The translations under genes were made by a program, and so were the position numbers. 64,000 bases of DNA from RGIG4079 sp045637505. GTDB lineage: Bacteria > Bacteroidota > Bacteroidia > Bacteroidales > Muribaculaceae. Shown piece after piece: positions 7,875-16,373 of this stretch. Each line of letters opens with the position of its first letter. Position 1 is the stretch's first letter. The notes beneath the pieces were generated by a model. The model was not told the origin of the DNA. It ran no database searches and worked only from the letters and a program-made list of their open reading frames with translations. The DNA is taken from the NCBI GenBank assembly GCA_045637505.1, contig JAZTZO010000022.1, positions 1-64,000 on the forward strand, written 5' to 3'.

Positions 7875-9077
7875 ATGGAAGTTACAACTAATTGGATAAA
7901 TGATTTCCTAATGGAAATGGGGTTGCCTTATGAGTATATGAAATGGACCGCTTTCGCGATATATGTTTTGTTTCTTGCGTTGGTTGCATTTATAGCATAC
8001 CACATAGCCCATAAGATAGTGGTAGTGGCGGTGCGTCGCATTGTTTCACACACATCGGTGAAGTGGGACGATGCTTTGTTTAACAATCGATTGTTGACGA
8101 GTGCGTGTCATCTTGTGCCTCCAGTAGCGGTGTATATATTAATGCCTTGGGTATTCAAAGAATATGAGCCGATTATGATGGTGGTGCAAAAGATGTTGCT
8201 GATATACATTGTGGTGGTGTCGGTGAGGGTAGCAAATGTGTTTTTCTCGTCGATATATTTAGCGTCGCACTATTCCGATTCGCTCAAGGGTCATTCTCTC
8301 AAGGGGCTCACACAGATGCTTAAGATATTGTCGATATGTGTGGGGCTGATAATAATCGTGTCGTTGCTCATTGATAAAAACCCTGTATATATACTATCGG
8401 GGTTGGGTGCTTCGGCGGCGGTATTGATGTTGGTGTTTAAGGATACTATAGTGGGACTTGTTGCAGGAGTGCAACTCTCGGCCAATGATATGTTGCGACC
8501 TGGCGACTGGATTGAGGCTCCTAAACATGGTGTGAATGGTGTTGTTGAAGATGTGTCGTTGACAACTGTAAAGGTGCGCAATTGGGATATGACAATTGTA
8601 ACTGTGCCCCCTTATTCGCTTGTGAGTGATTCGTTTCAAAACTGGCGAGGTATGCAAGATAGTGGAGGTCGTCGAGTGAAGCGCACTATAAATATCGACT
8701 TAAATACGGTGCGTTTTATGAGCGATGAAGAGTTGAACGCTATGAAAAGCGAAAAATGGATGGAAAACTATACATCACCATCGCAACCTGTTGTAAATCT
8801 TCATTTGTTTCGTTACTATATTGAGCAATATATAGCCAATCACCCCAATGTAAATCATGAAATGTTGTCGATGGTGCGACAAATGCAATCGACCAATTAT
8901 GGTGTGCCTATTGAGGTATATTTCTTTACTGCAACAACGCAATGGGTTGCATATGAGGGCATTCAAGCCGAGGTGTTTGACCATTTGTTTGCTATGGCAC
9001 CACAATTTGGGTTACGAGTATTCCAAAGTCCGTCGGGACTCGATTTAAATGGGATAGGTAGAGAGTGTAACCAATAG
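7875..9077 (+). CDS. MscS-family mechanosensitive channel (YbdG-like)
   Basis: Small-conductance mechanosensitive channels release solutes on hypo-osmotic shock. The 400-residue protein has an N-terminal helix, further hydrophobic segments at about 25-48, 75-100, 103-130 and 150-172, then the MscS pore/beta signature SGLGASAAVLMLVFKDTIVG (about 176-195) and the LRPGDWIE beta domain (about 209-216). The cytoplasmic tail is long and has the NPHxxN-type extension seen in YbdG-like channels. It is single and divergent from pdxA, with a 224-bp AT-rich upstream gap. Confidence 0.9.
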   Translation: MEVTTNWINDFLMEMGLPYEYMKWTAFAIYVLFLALVAFIAYHIAHKIVVVAVRRIVSHTSVKWDDALFNNRLLTSACHLVPPVAVYILMPWVFKEYEPIMMVVQKMLLIYIVVVSVRVANVFFSSIYLASHYSDSLKGHSLKGLTQMLKILSICVGLIIIVSLLIDKNPVYILSGLGASAAVLMLVFKDTIVGLVAGVQLSANDMLRPGDWIEAPKHGVNGVVEDVSLTTVKVRNWDMTIVTVPPYSLVSDSFQNWRGMQDSGGRRVKRTINIDLNTVRFMSDEELNAMKSEKWMENYTSPSQPVVNLHLFRYYIEQYIANHPNVNHEMLSMVRQMQSTNYGVPIEVYFFTATTQWVAYEGIQAEVFDHLFAMAPQFGLRVFQSPSGLDLNGIGRECNQ

Positions 9078-9082
9078 GTCGA

Positions 9083-9745
9083 TTACTCGATAGAGGGTTT
9101 TGTGGCTCTCAATATTTCGCGTTTACCCCCAGGAGGGCCTGCGAGGCGTTCGACAATAAACCCCACTCGTTGCAATCGGCGACGGATTTCGCCTTTTGCG
9201 CAATAGGTAGTCAAAATTCCACCATTGGACATCGCATCATAAATGCGTTTGAAAAGACTTTCATCCCACATTTCGGGTTGCTTTTCGGGTGCGAATGCAT
9301 CGAAATATACCACATCAATATCGTGTGGTAAAGAGCATTGAGTGAAGTCGCATTGAAGTTTTTCGAGGGTAAATGTGGGCGTGATTATTTGGGGTGTGTT
9401 CCATTGCGCATTGTGAAGAGCCAATAGCAGGTCGTTATCAACCATTTCGCCATAATTGAGTTTTTCAATCAGCTGGGCTTTAACTGGATATAATTCAAGT
9501 GAGATGTAATGCGCTTTTCGGTCTTTGGTGGTTGCCATTGCGGTGACAACGGCATTGAGCCCGGTGCCAAATCCTATTTCAAGAACTCTCAATGGTTGAG
9601 GTGATGGGCTATGGTAGAGAAATGCACAATTGCGAAATATGTGTAACGACTCGGTTAAAGCTCCCTTCACCGAGTGATAATGCTCATCGAGATGAGGAAC
9701 ATATATAGTTGCCGAACCATCGGCCGTTATCTCAACTTTGTTCAT
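9083..9745 (-). CDS. mnmD: tRNA 5-methylaminomethyl-2-thiouridine methyltransferase domain protein (MnmD-like)
   Basis: SAM-dependent methyltransferase of the stand-alone MnmD type (DUF752), the last step in making mnm5s2U at the tRNA wobble base. The 220-residue protein has the SAM-binding motif VLEIGFGTGLNA (about residues 53-64), VYFDAFAPEKQPEMW (about 146-160) and a C-terminal AGPPGGKREIL, all typical of MnmC N-terminal domains. The FAD oxidase half of MnmC is absent. It follows rlmN by 31 bp on the same strand, so the two RNA-modification genes are probably co-transcribed. It meets the channel gene tail to tail. Confidence 0.88.
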   Translation of the reverse strand: MNKVEITADGSATIYVPHLDEHYHSVKGALTESLHIFRNCAFLYHSPSPQPLRVLEIGFGTGLNAVVTAMATTKDRKAHYISLELYPVKAQLIEKLNYGEMVDNDLLLALHNAQWNTPQIITPTFTLEKLQCDFTQCSLPHDIDVVYFDAFAPEKQPEMWDESLFKRIYDAMSNGGILTTYCAKGEIRRRLQRVGFIVERLAGPPGGKREILRATKPSIE

Positions 9746-9776
9746 CGTAGGATTATTATGAATTACGCATTATGAA

Positions 9777-10802
9777 TTATTCTTGCTCTTTCCCTTTTCC
9801 TGCAAGCATGCCACACGCAGCCATGATGTCTTCGCCACGCGATGCACGAATGGTGGCTGTGATGCCAAGGCTGTTGAGGTGGTCGCGGAAAGCAGTCATT
9901 GCAGCCTCATTGGTTGTTTTGAGTTCCACACCAGGAATTGCGTGGAATCGAATGAGATTAACTCGCGAGTTAGTGCCACGGAGTAGGCGAGCAAGAGCGT
10001 CGGCATGACGAATGTCGTCGTTAAATCCTCGCCACATGATATATTCCACCGATAGGCGGCGTTGATGAGCAAAGTCATAACCTTTCAACAATTCCATAAC
10101 CTCCACGATGGGATAGGCCTTCTCAACGGGCATTATTTGGGCTCGTTGTGTGGGGTGGGGTGAGTGAACGCTGATGGCAATATGCACTTTAGTCGCATCG
10201 AGCAGAGTGCGCAACTCTTTGATTTTTCCTATTGATGACACGGTGATGCGTTTAGGACTCCATGCCAATCCCCAAGGCGCAGTGAGTATTTCAATGGCGT
10301 CTAATACTGGTTGGAGGTTGTCCATAGGTTCGCCCATGCCCATAAATACTATGTTAGTGAGTTTCTCGCTTTCGGGGATTGATAGCACTTGGTTGATGAT
10401 ACCTTGTGCCGATAGGTTGCCGTGAAACCCTTGTTTGCCAGTCATGCAGAAGTAGCAATTCATCTTGCACCCGGCTTGCGACGACACGCATATAGTGGCG
10501 CGATCGCGGTCGGGGATATACACTGCTTCAATGTCGCGACCTCCCACACCTTTAAAAAGGTATTTGGCAGTGCCGTCGATAGAACGAGCTTCGGCAATGG
10601 GATTTTCGCGACCAATTTCATACTCTTGCGAAAGGCGTTCACGCGCTTTGAGCGACAAGTTGGTCATTTGATCTATTGAAGTGGCTCGTTTTTCATAAAG
10701 CCATTGAGCCATTTGCTTTGCGGCAAATGATGGCATACCACATTTTGTGGCTACTTCGCGTAGTCCCTCAAGAGTCAATCCTATGAGCGGCAATTTTGAC
10801 AT
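9777..10802 (-). CDS. rlmN: 23S rRNA (A2503-C2)/tRNA (A37-C2) methyltransferase
   Basis: A radical-SAM enzyme that methylates C2 of adenine in 23S rRNA and some tRNAs. The cluster-binding Cys112, Cys116 and Cys119 are in GCKMNCYFCMTGKQGF, and the GMGEPMDN and SIHSPHPTQR-like (here SVHSPHPTQRAQIMP) segments match the family. The late Cys in EDIMAACGML (about residue 330) is the methyl-carrying cysteine. Length of 341 is normal. A promoter box TATCTTTG lies at 10832-10839 on the minus strand, about 30 bp before the start. Confidence 0.95.
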   Translation of the reverse strand: MSKLPLIGLTLEGLREVATKCGMPSFAAKQMAQWLYEKRATSIDQMTNLSLKARERLSQEYEIGRENPIAEARSIDGTAKYLFKGVGGRDIEAVYIPDRDRATICVSSQAGCKMNCYFCMTGKQGFHGNLSAQGIINQVLSIPESEKLTNIVFMGMGEPMDNLQPVLDAIEILTAPWGLAWSPKRITVSSIGKIKELRTLLDATKVHIAISVHSPHPTQRAQIMPVEKAYPIVEVMELLKGYDFAHQRRLSVEYIMWRGFNDDIRHADALARLLRGTNSRVNLIRFHAIPGVELKTTNEAAMTAFRDHLNSLGITATIRASRGEDIMAACGMLAGKGKEQE

Positions 10803-10831
10803 AAAGTGTAATGTTTTTTGAGAATTTAATG

Positions 10832-10839
10832 CAAAGATA
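10832..10839 (-). promoter_or_regulatory. -7 box of rlmN
   Basis: TATCTTTG on the minus strand, about 30 bp upstream of the rlmN start, matches the TAnnTTTG consensus exactly. Confidence 0.6.
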
Positions 10840-10895
10840 CAATATTAGGTTGAGAATAAAATTAATAATGAGGGGGAATATCAATAAATGAGTAC

Positions 10896-10929
10896 AAAAA
10901 AATAATCTTGTCATCGCGACAAGATTATT
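10896..10929 (-). terminator. Terminator of the hypothetical-slyD-U32 operon
   Basis: A 12-bp perfect stem (AATAATCTTGTC, 5-nt loop) followed by T residues on the minus strand. It lies about 150 bp after the U32 stop, leaving an AT-rich 3' region without a reading frame. Confidence 0.8.
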
Positions 10930-11076
10930 CTTAACTTATTGTAAAGTGTATACAGGGATGTGATTATATTGTATCATGTCAAAAACACTAATAGTATTTT
11001 TAACGATGCAAAAATAATGCATAATTGTATAAAAACAAAATATTTTACGTTAAAATATTGTTAATCAGTGGGCGAG

Positions 11077-12321
11077 TTATTTTCCAGTAGGCACCCAACG
11101 ATAAAGGCGGTCGCTTGGTCGCACCTTTTCGGGCACTTTTATTGAGAAGCGTTCACCCTTCACGGTTTTTTCTACGGGCTTGAGGTCAACACGAATTTCT
11201 TCGACTGTCGTTATTAATGCGCCAGTAGTGGGGCCAGTGATAATAATTTCATCGCCTACATGCAGTTCGCCACTCTCCATTTGGAACTCGGCAACACCGA
11301 GTTTTGAGAAGAATCTTATGCCTTTGGCCACATATTGTTTTACGCGTGTAGCCGATGAGCCATATTTTGACGACCATTCGCCAAGGCGTTGACCAAGGTA
11401 GTAGCCATTCCAGAAACCACGATTGAAGATTTTTGAAAGGCGTTCGTCCCAGTCGGCAATCATTTCTTCGTTGTATGTGCCATCGCAACAAGCCTTGATA
11501 GCTTCGTTGTAGCATTCCACGGCTATTTTCACATATTCGGGACCACGAGCACGACCTTCAATTTTCAACACTCTCACACCAGCATCGATAACCTTGTTGA
11601 GGAAGTGGATGGTTTTGAGGTCTTTGGGCGACATGATATATTGGTTTTCGATGTCGAGTTGCGCCCCGCTTTCTTTGTCGGTCACGGTGTATCCTCTGCG
11701 ACATATTTGAGCGCATGACCCACGATTGGCGCTATAATTCATCTCGTGAAGACTCAAATAGCATTTCCCTGAAACGGCCATGCACAACGCTCCGTGGCAA
11801 AACATCTCAATGCGCACAAGTTCGCCATGAGGGCCACGAATATCTTGCTCGCGAATAGCATCATAGATGGCTCTCACTTGCTCCATATTGGTTTCGCGTG
11901 CGAGCACCACCACATCGGCAAATTGGGCATAAAATTTCACAGCCTCAATATTGGTGATATTCACTTGAGTTGAGATGTGAACTTCTACGCCAATGCTACG
12001 AGCATAGGTAATAGCCGCAATGTCGGCAGCAATAATAGCCGATATTCCAGCATCTTTAACGGCATCGATAATCGAGTGGCAAGTAGCTATGTCGTTGTCA
12101 AAAATAATGGTATTGACAGTGAGATAACTTTTTACCCCATTTTCGTGACATATCGATGCGATATTATGAAGGTCATCGAGGGTGAAATTGACCGATGAGC
12201 GTGCGCGCATGTTCAACCCCTCGACACCAAAGTATATAGCATCGGCTCCGGCATCGATAGCGGCATGTAGCGATTCGTAGCTACCCACCGGAGCCATTAT
12301 TTCAAAGTCTTTGCGATTCAT
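11077..12321 (-). CDS. U32-family protein, probable RNA hydroxylation (TrhP/RlhA-like)
   Basis: Annotated historically as peptidase U32, but characterised relatives hydroxylate tRNA U34 or 23S rRNA using prephenate as cofactor source. The 414-residue protein has the TIM-barrel start EIMAPVGSYESLHAAIDAGADAIYFG and the conserved FCHGALCMAVSGKCYLS ... SANRGSCAQICRRGY region (about residues 165-210), whose four Cys can hold an iron-sulfur cluster. A small beta domain closes the C-terminus. It is the third gene of an operon with a hypothetical protein and a SlyD-like isomerase, 33 bp after the latter. Confidence 0.9.
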   Translation of the reverse strand: MNRKDFEIMAPVGSYESLHAAIDAGADAIYFGVEGLNMRARSSVNFTLDDLHNIASICHENGVKSYLTVNTIIFDNDIATCHSIIDAVKDAGISAIIAADIAAITYARSIGVEVHISTQVNITNIEAVKFYAQFADVVVLARETNMEQVRAIYDAIREQDIRGPHGELVRIEMFCHGALCMAVSGKCYLSLHEMNYSANRGSCAQICRRGYTVTDKESGAQLDIENQYIMSPKDLKTIHFLNKVIDAGVRVLKIEGRARGPEYVKIAVECYNEAIKACCDGTYNEEMIADWDERLSKIFNRGFWNGYYLGQRLGEWSSKYGSSATRVKQYVAKGIRFFSKLGVAEFQMESGELHVGDEIIITGPTTGALITTVEEIRVDLKPVEKTVKGERFSIKVPEKVRPSDRLYRWVPTGK

Positions 12322-12354
12322 TTAGTGATAAATAAATTCTAAAAAGCGTATTTA

Positions 12355-12933
12355 TTAGTGACAGCCACAACCACAGCCATCACCTTCGCCACAACCACCA
12401 CAGTCGTCGCCGCATCCGTGGTCGCCACAACCGCAACCACAGCCACATGAAGGATTCAACTCTTCGGCAGTTGCATCGCGCACAGTTAAGATTTTGCCAT
12501 CAAAACGCACATCGTCGTTGGCCAATGGGTGGTTGAAGTCCATTTTTACGATTTCATTTGTAACCTCTACAACAAGACCATTGATGCGGAAACCATCGGC
12601 AGTCATCATAGGAACCGATGCGCCTTTTTTGATGAATTCGTTGTCAAACTTTCCATCTACCAAGAAGAGGTCGCGACTGAGGTCGATAATTTGATTAGGG
12701 TCGTGTGGGCCAAATGCTTCTTCGGCCTTAACGATGAGGTCAAATTTTTCGCCTGCAGCGAGTGAGAAGATAGCCTTTTCCAAAGGCACCACCATGCCTG
12801 GAGTTACACCATAAACAAAACGCTCAGGGTCGCTTTCATCGCTTTGGTGAACGAGTGTTTGGCTACCATCGGCATTCACTTTATAGAGGTCATAGACCAT
12901 CTCTACATATTTTCCTTGTTGAATTTTTTCCAT
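12355..12933 (-). CDS. SlyD-like FKBP peptidyl-prolyl isomerase with Cys/Gly tail
   Basis: Cytoplasmic prolyl isomerase and chaperone. The 192-residue protein has the FKBP halves FVYGVTPGMVVPLEKAIFSLAAGEKF and MDFNHPLANDDVRF surrounding an inserted flap (about residues 75-125). The last 30 residues are a metal-binding tail of Cys, Gly, Asp and His with alternating CGCG, as in SlyD, where it binds nickel or zinc. It lies between a small membrane protein (54 bp) and the U32 gene (33 bp). Confidence 0.9.
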   Translation of the reverse strand: MEKIQQGKYVEMVYDLYKVNADGSQTLVHQSDESDPERFVYGVTPGMVVPLEKAIFSLAAGEKFDLIVKAEEAFGPHDPNQIIDLSRDLFLVDGKFDNEFIKKGASVPMMTADGFRINGLVVEVTNEIVKMDFNHPLANDDVRFDGKILTVRDATAEELNPSCGCGCGCGDHGCGDDCGGCGEGDGCGCGCH

Positions 12934-12987
12934 AATTCTTTCTTGTTAGAAGTACTGAATTTTGTTCAGTATCTTCGTGGGTTTATA

Positions 12988-13491
12988 TTAATTATTTTTT
13001 TTAGCTAAATTTTTAGCAATCACAAGGCACGAATCGACTATTGAAAGCTGTTCCACCTTGTTATATTCGTTCAATAATGCCACAAGCGAGTCGCTGTAGT
13101 TGACTTTTGCAGTGTCATTGTTCAAGGGCAATAATACCTCTTCCTCAATGACATCACTCAAGTGTGCATATCGGTTGTTTTTTACCATAAAAGTGTCAAG
13201 CCTTGCTATCAATGTGCTGTCGATAGTGGTTTTCATTGACGATGCCCGTTGGTCAACCGCTATGCTATCGGCACAAAGCGCCTGGTTTATGGCATCGATA
13301 AGCGGTGCCGCTTGTCGTTTCACCAATGCATGCTCCATCGATATCTGTTCCTTGTTGGCAACATCTTCCTTGGCCATATATACCTCTTTGAAAAACCATA
13401 TTGCAACTCCTATGACAATTAGAAGCACTATGGTCGATAATCGAGGTAATAGTGACTTTTTTCGTCGTGATCTTCTGTGATGTGAACCCAT
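12988..13491 (-). CDS. Hypothetical single-pass membrane protein
   Basis: I do not recognise this 167-residue protein. A basic N-terminus (HHRRSRRKKS) precedes one membrane helix at about 17-35 (LSTIVLLIVIGVAIWFF), giving a type II topology with the rest in the periplasm. The periplasmic part is helical with many Leu/Val/Asp residues. It opens the operon with the SlyD-like and U32 genes. A TATCTTTG box at 13523-13530 (minus strand) lies 30 bp upstream of the start. Confidence 0.7.
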   Translation of the reverse strand: MGSHHRRSRRKKSLLPRLSTIVLLIVIGVAIWFFKEVYMAKEDVANKEQISMEHALVKRQAAPLIDAINQALCADSIAVDQRASSMKTTIDSTLIARLDTFMVKNNRYAHLSDVIEEEVLLPLNNDTAKVNYSDSLVALLNEYNKVEQLSIVDSCLVIAKNLAKKNN

Positions 13492-13522
13492 AATAATTTC
13501 CTTAAGATTATATAGTTTAATG

Positions 13523-13530
13523 CAAAGATA
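13523..13530 (-). promoter_or_regulatory. -7 box of the hypothetical-slyD-U32 operon
   Basis: TATCTTTG on the minus strand, about 32 bp before the first gene. No other gene start lies between. Confidence 0.6.
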
Positions 13531-13666
13531 GTAAATAATTCATAATGCGCATTTCATAATGCATATTTTTTTCAGTAGTGCGTCGGTTGAGGTGTCTTCG
13601 AGATGTTAGGAAATGTTAAATTTTTGAGTGTGTACATTATCGCATTTTTTCGCCTTTGTGGCGCCG

Positions 13667-13674
13667 TAACTTTG
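13667..13674 (+). promoter_or_regulatory. -7 box of the virion-shell gene group
   Basis: TAACTTTG, 54 bp before the first gene at 13729, matches the consensus. No other clear promoter is seen until 18107, so the first four genes may form one transcript. Confidence 0.55.
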
Positions 13675-13728
13675 CATCGTGATTGCAATCAACTCCAATT
13701 AATTATTTAATCCATTAAACAACACAAA

Positions 13729-14238
13729 ATGAAAAACAAATTTAGTGAAACAATCAATTCAGTTGTCGGTAAGGCTCGAGAGATTGCCGACAAAGTGGGC
13801 GATGCCGTTGAGTCAACAGTCGAAACCGTAGCCGAAACCGTCGAAGCAGTTACTACCACTGTCGATACTATTGAAAACACTGCCGAGTCGGTAGCCGAAA
13901 TCGTTGAAACAGCGCCCCGTATCGATGATGTGGTGCAAGCAATGATGAAAGATGCCCGAGTGGGACATTTTCTCATCGACATCCTTGCCGGAATGAATGT
14001 GGGCGAGGCCTCGGCAAAGTATTTCCCGGCCGAACCTTCAACCGATGCGCAATCGGCTCAAAATCTTGACGATCTTGTGGCTGAAGCCGAGCAACGAGGC
14101 TATCTACGTGGTCGCAATGAGCAAATAGAGATGAAAATGCGCGACCTCGACCAGTTGCAACATAAGGGAGAACGCCGTGCCCCAGTTGTCGAAACAACAA
14201 TTCTCAATCATCCTCGCCGCAGTGTGTGGGAAAACTAA
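13729..14238 (+). CDS. Coiled-coil protein preceding capsid-like gene (scaffold candidate)
   Basis: I do not recognise this 169-residue protein by family. Residues 15-65 are an amphipathic repeat of the form VExTVET/AETVEAV with an 11-residue rhythm, then a helix ending NVGEASAKYF, a charged helix (residues 117-150) and the tail NHPRRSVWE. No signal peptide or membrane helix. It lies 31 bp before a capsid-like gene, the position where phage scaffolding or head-assembly proteins are often found. That role is inference from position only. Base composition is richer in GC than the flanking chromosome. Confidence 0.6.
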   Translation: MKNKFSETINSVVGKAREIADKVGDAVESTVETVAETVEAVTTTVDTIENTAESVAEIVETAPRIDDVVQAMMKDARVGHFLIDILAGMNVGEASAKYFPAEPSTDAQSAQNLDDLVAEAEQRGYLRGRNEQIEMKMRDLDQLQHKGERRAPVVETTILNHPRRSVWEN

Positions 14239-14269
14239 TTTATTTCTTAACTATCAATTTTTTATTACT

Positions 14270-15694
14270 ATGAATCAACTTAAAGAACAAATCATGAAAT
14301 TTTTTGGCAAAGCAGTTGAATGGCTTGCCAACAAGTATGGAATCTACACCTTTATCGCCATGGTTGCGATTATTCTATGGTGGATAATTGCCGGCGACGG
14401 AGATGTGTCAATGGCTTCGGCCACGATAATTGCCGGGACGGCGGGTGGTAAACATGTGTCGGGTGGACCATTGACCACATCGCTCACCAACACTGCTTCG
14501 CCCGAACTGTTGCGTAACGAAATCGATGAGCGCATCGTGAAAATTCGCCCCATGTCAACACCTATCGACCAATTGTCGCGTTTCGGAGGTAGCCGTTCAA
14601 GTGGCAGCATGATTGTCGATTACTACTCGGTCGATACCAAGCCCACCGAAACCACTATGAGCGAAGCCTACGACGAAGAATCGGCCGAGGGGAAGAGTGG
14701 CGATTTTCACATCGCTACAATCTACACCGAGAAGGATGACATCTTCGAACCCTCCGAAACCATCCTTGTGCCCGAAGTGAAAGGTTATGACGCCGAAGGA
14801 CTAAATCTTGAAGGTGCATTGGTGCTATATGTATTGGGTAAGGAAAATCTTGGTGGGCTAAAAGTTATCGCCGTGAATGGTAAATCCATTTCAGGAAGTC
14901 GCCACTATGTGCCCAACATTCCTCGTGGTAGCAAATTGATAAGAATGGGGCGCGCTGCAAGCGAACTCGATGTGCAGACTGCTCAATTTGAGGCTCTACC
15001 AGTGAAGATGCAAAACAACTGTCAGATATTCAAGGCACAAGTGGAACAAAGCACCTTCCAAAAGATTGCCAACAAAGAGGTGGGCTGGAACTTCTCCGAC
15101 CAAGAAGAAGCTGCAATCATCGACATGCGATTGGGCATGGAAAAGAGTTTCTTGTTTGGCTCGCGTGCACGCATCTACGACGCGGTGAAAAAAGAAGAGA
15201 TTTTGCTCACTGGAGGCATCTGGGACCAAGCAGGCAAAGAGTTCAAGTACTCTAAAGAGGCGTTTGACACCAATTCGATTATCGACCTTTGTCGCGATGC
15301 TTTCACCGCTAATGCTGGCTCTAATCGCAAAATCCTCATCGGAGGCACCGGGCTCATCGAACTCATCAACAAACTCGACTATAACAAGGTGATAACAGCC
15401 AACGACACTGTGACAAAATGGGGCATCGATTTCACCGAGTTGCGCTCAAAGTTTGGCACTCTTTATGTGCTTCACTCCGAGGTATTTGACCAATGTGGTC
15501 ACTATAACGACGGCTTTGTCGTTGACCCCGAGTATATCACCAAATATTGCCATGTGCCTTTCCGTGCCGAAAAACTCGATTTGCGTCGAAGTGGTGTGCG
15601 CAATACCGATGCTATCGTGGTAACCGAGGCGAGCTGCCTGGTGTTGCGTTACCCTCAAGCCCATATGCGTGTCATTGAAACCACTCAAGCATGA
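14270..15694 (+). CDS. Phage major-capsid-like protein (SU10/DUF5309 type) with N-terminal membrane helix
   Basis: This 474-residue protein resembles HK97-fold major capsid proteins of the SU10 type. Family-like segments are SPELLRNEIDERIVKIRPMSTPIDQLSRF (here about residues 80-107), MIVDYYSVDTKP, FGSRARIYDAV with LTGGIWDQAG, and the C-terminal VVTEASCLVLRYPQAHMRV. Before this, residues 21-42 form a membrane-length hydrophobic helix (YGIYTFIAMVAIILWWIIAG), unusual for a capsid protein. The ATG at 14270 is preferred over an earlier in-frame start, which would overlap the preceding gene. Its stop overlaps the next start by ATGA. Could be a prophage relic or a domesticated shell protein. Confidence 0.75.
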   Translation: MNQLKEQIMKFFGKAVEWLANKYGIYTFIAMVAIILWWIIAGDGDVSMASATIIAGTAGGKHVSGGPLTTSLTNTASPELLRNEIDERIVKIRPMSTPIDQLSRFGGSRSSGSMIVDYYSVDTKPTETTMSEAYDEESAEGKSGDFHIATIYTEKDDIFEPSETILVPEVKGYDAEGLNLEGALVLYVLGKENLGGLKVIAVNGKSISGSRHYVPNIPRGSKLIRMGRAASELDVQTAQFEALPVKMQNNCQIFKAQVEQSTFQKIANKEVGWNFSDQEEAAIIDMRLGMEKSFLFGSRARIYDAVKKEEILLTGGIWDQAGKEFKYSKEAFDTNSIIDLCRDAFTANAGSNRKILIGGTGLIELINKLDYNKVITANDTVTKWGIDFTELRSKFGTLYVLHSEVFDQCGHYNDGFVVDPEYITKYCHVPFRAEKLDLRRSGVRNTDAIVVTEASCLVLRYPQAHMRVIETTQA

Positions 15695-16215
15695 AAATAA
15701 AACTATCCTCTACCGAAATGCTGGCGCAGTGGAAACTGCGCCGGGGTTTTGAACCCCTTCGAGCCGATTGTGTGATAACTCGTAGCGATGGAGTTGACCT
15801 CGACGCACTATTGCGACTTGAAATGCGCGACTGGTATATGTCGTTGCTCAACACAGCCCCCATTGAAATGCTTGCCACCACCAACATTGCCAGTGAAATA
15901 GCCCTTACGAAGAAAGACGACTCAACGGCAACGGTGATTTTGCCTCAAAACTGTAGGCGCATAGTGGAGTTTCAACTATCGGGATGGGACCGACCGGCAC
16001 GCATCATCGATGATGTCGATAGCTACGAAGCACTATTGCAACATAATCCTTTTTCTCGAGGAGGGTGCGCGCAACCAGTGGTGTTGAAGCATCATAACAC
16101 GCTTTATATCTATTCATTGCCTTCGGGCGATGTGTCGATAACACGAGCAATGGCTGTGATGGAACCCACCGACGGAACATATGAAATGGACGAAGCGGCC
16201 CTCGCCACAATTTAA
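15691..16215 (+). CDS. Head-tail adaptor-like protein
   Basis: A 174-residue protein of mixed alpha/beta pattern. The helical N-terminal half (TEMLAQWKLRRGFEPL, LDALLRLEMRDWYMSLL) followed by a beta-rich half resembles small head-completion or adaptor proteins found between capsid and portal genes. I have no specific family motif to anchor the call. Its start overlaps the capsid-like stop by 4 bp (ATGA), indicating translational coupling and therefore a shared role. A 158-bp gap with dispersed repeats separates it from the portal-like gene. Confidence 0.5.
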   Translation: MKIKLSSTEMLAQWKLRRGFEPLRADCVITRSDGVDLDALLRLEMRDWYMSLLNTAPIEMLATTNIASEIALTKKDDSTATVILPQNCRRIVEFQLSGWDRPARIIDDVDSYEALLQHNPFSRGGCAQPVVLKHHNTLYIYSLPSGDVSITRAMAVMEPTDGTYEMDEAALATI

Positions 16216-16373
16216 ACCCTTCTCACATAGAAAGACGCAGAATAATTAAAAATTAAAAGGGAGCTATAATTTTGTCATTCTGCTCATTCTGTCCCAAAAA
16301 ATTTCTGCGAGTTTCAGCGCCTTTCCGCGTGAGGACAACTTTCAATTCTCAATTCTCAACTCTCAATTAAAAA
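16216..16373. repeat. Dispersed repeat, TCTGCGAGTTTCAGCG family
   Basis: The gap between two virion-like genes contains CATTCTGTCCC, then TTTCTGCGAGTTTCAGCGCC, GCGTGAGGACAAC and a run of CAATTCTCAA units. The same order recurs at 17897-18058, reversed at about 23800-23930, and again at 24178-24240. Confidence 0.7.

Noticed and set aside
13540..13570. Short ATTCATAATGCGCATT-type repeat, also near 9752
   Set aside because: Too short and AT-rich to be told from chance or general background of this genome type.
14177..14269. Upstream in-frame start for the capsid-like protein
   Set aside because: It lies inside the preceding gene, and the ATG at 14270 is well spaced after that gene's stop and precedes the conserved part.
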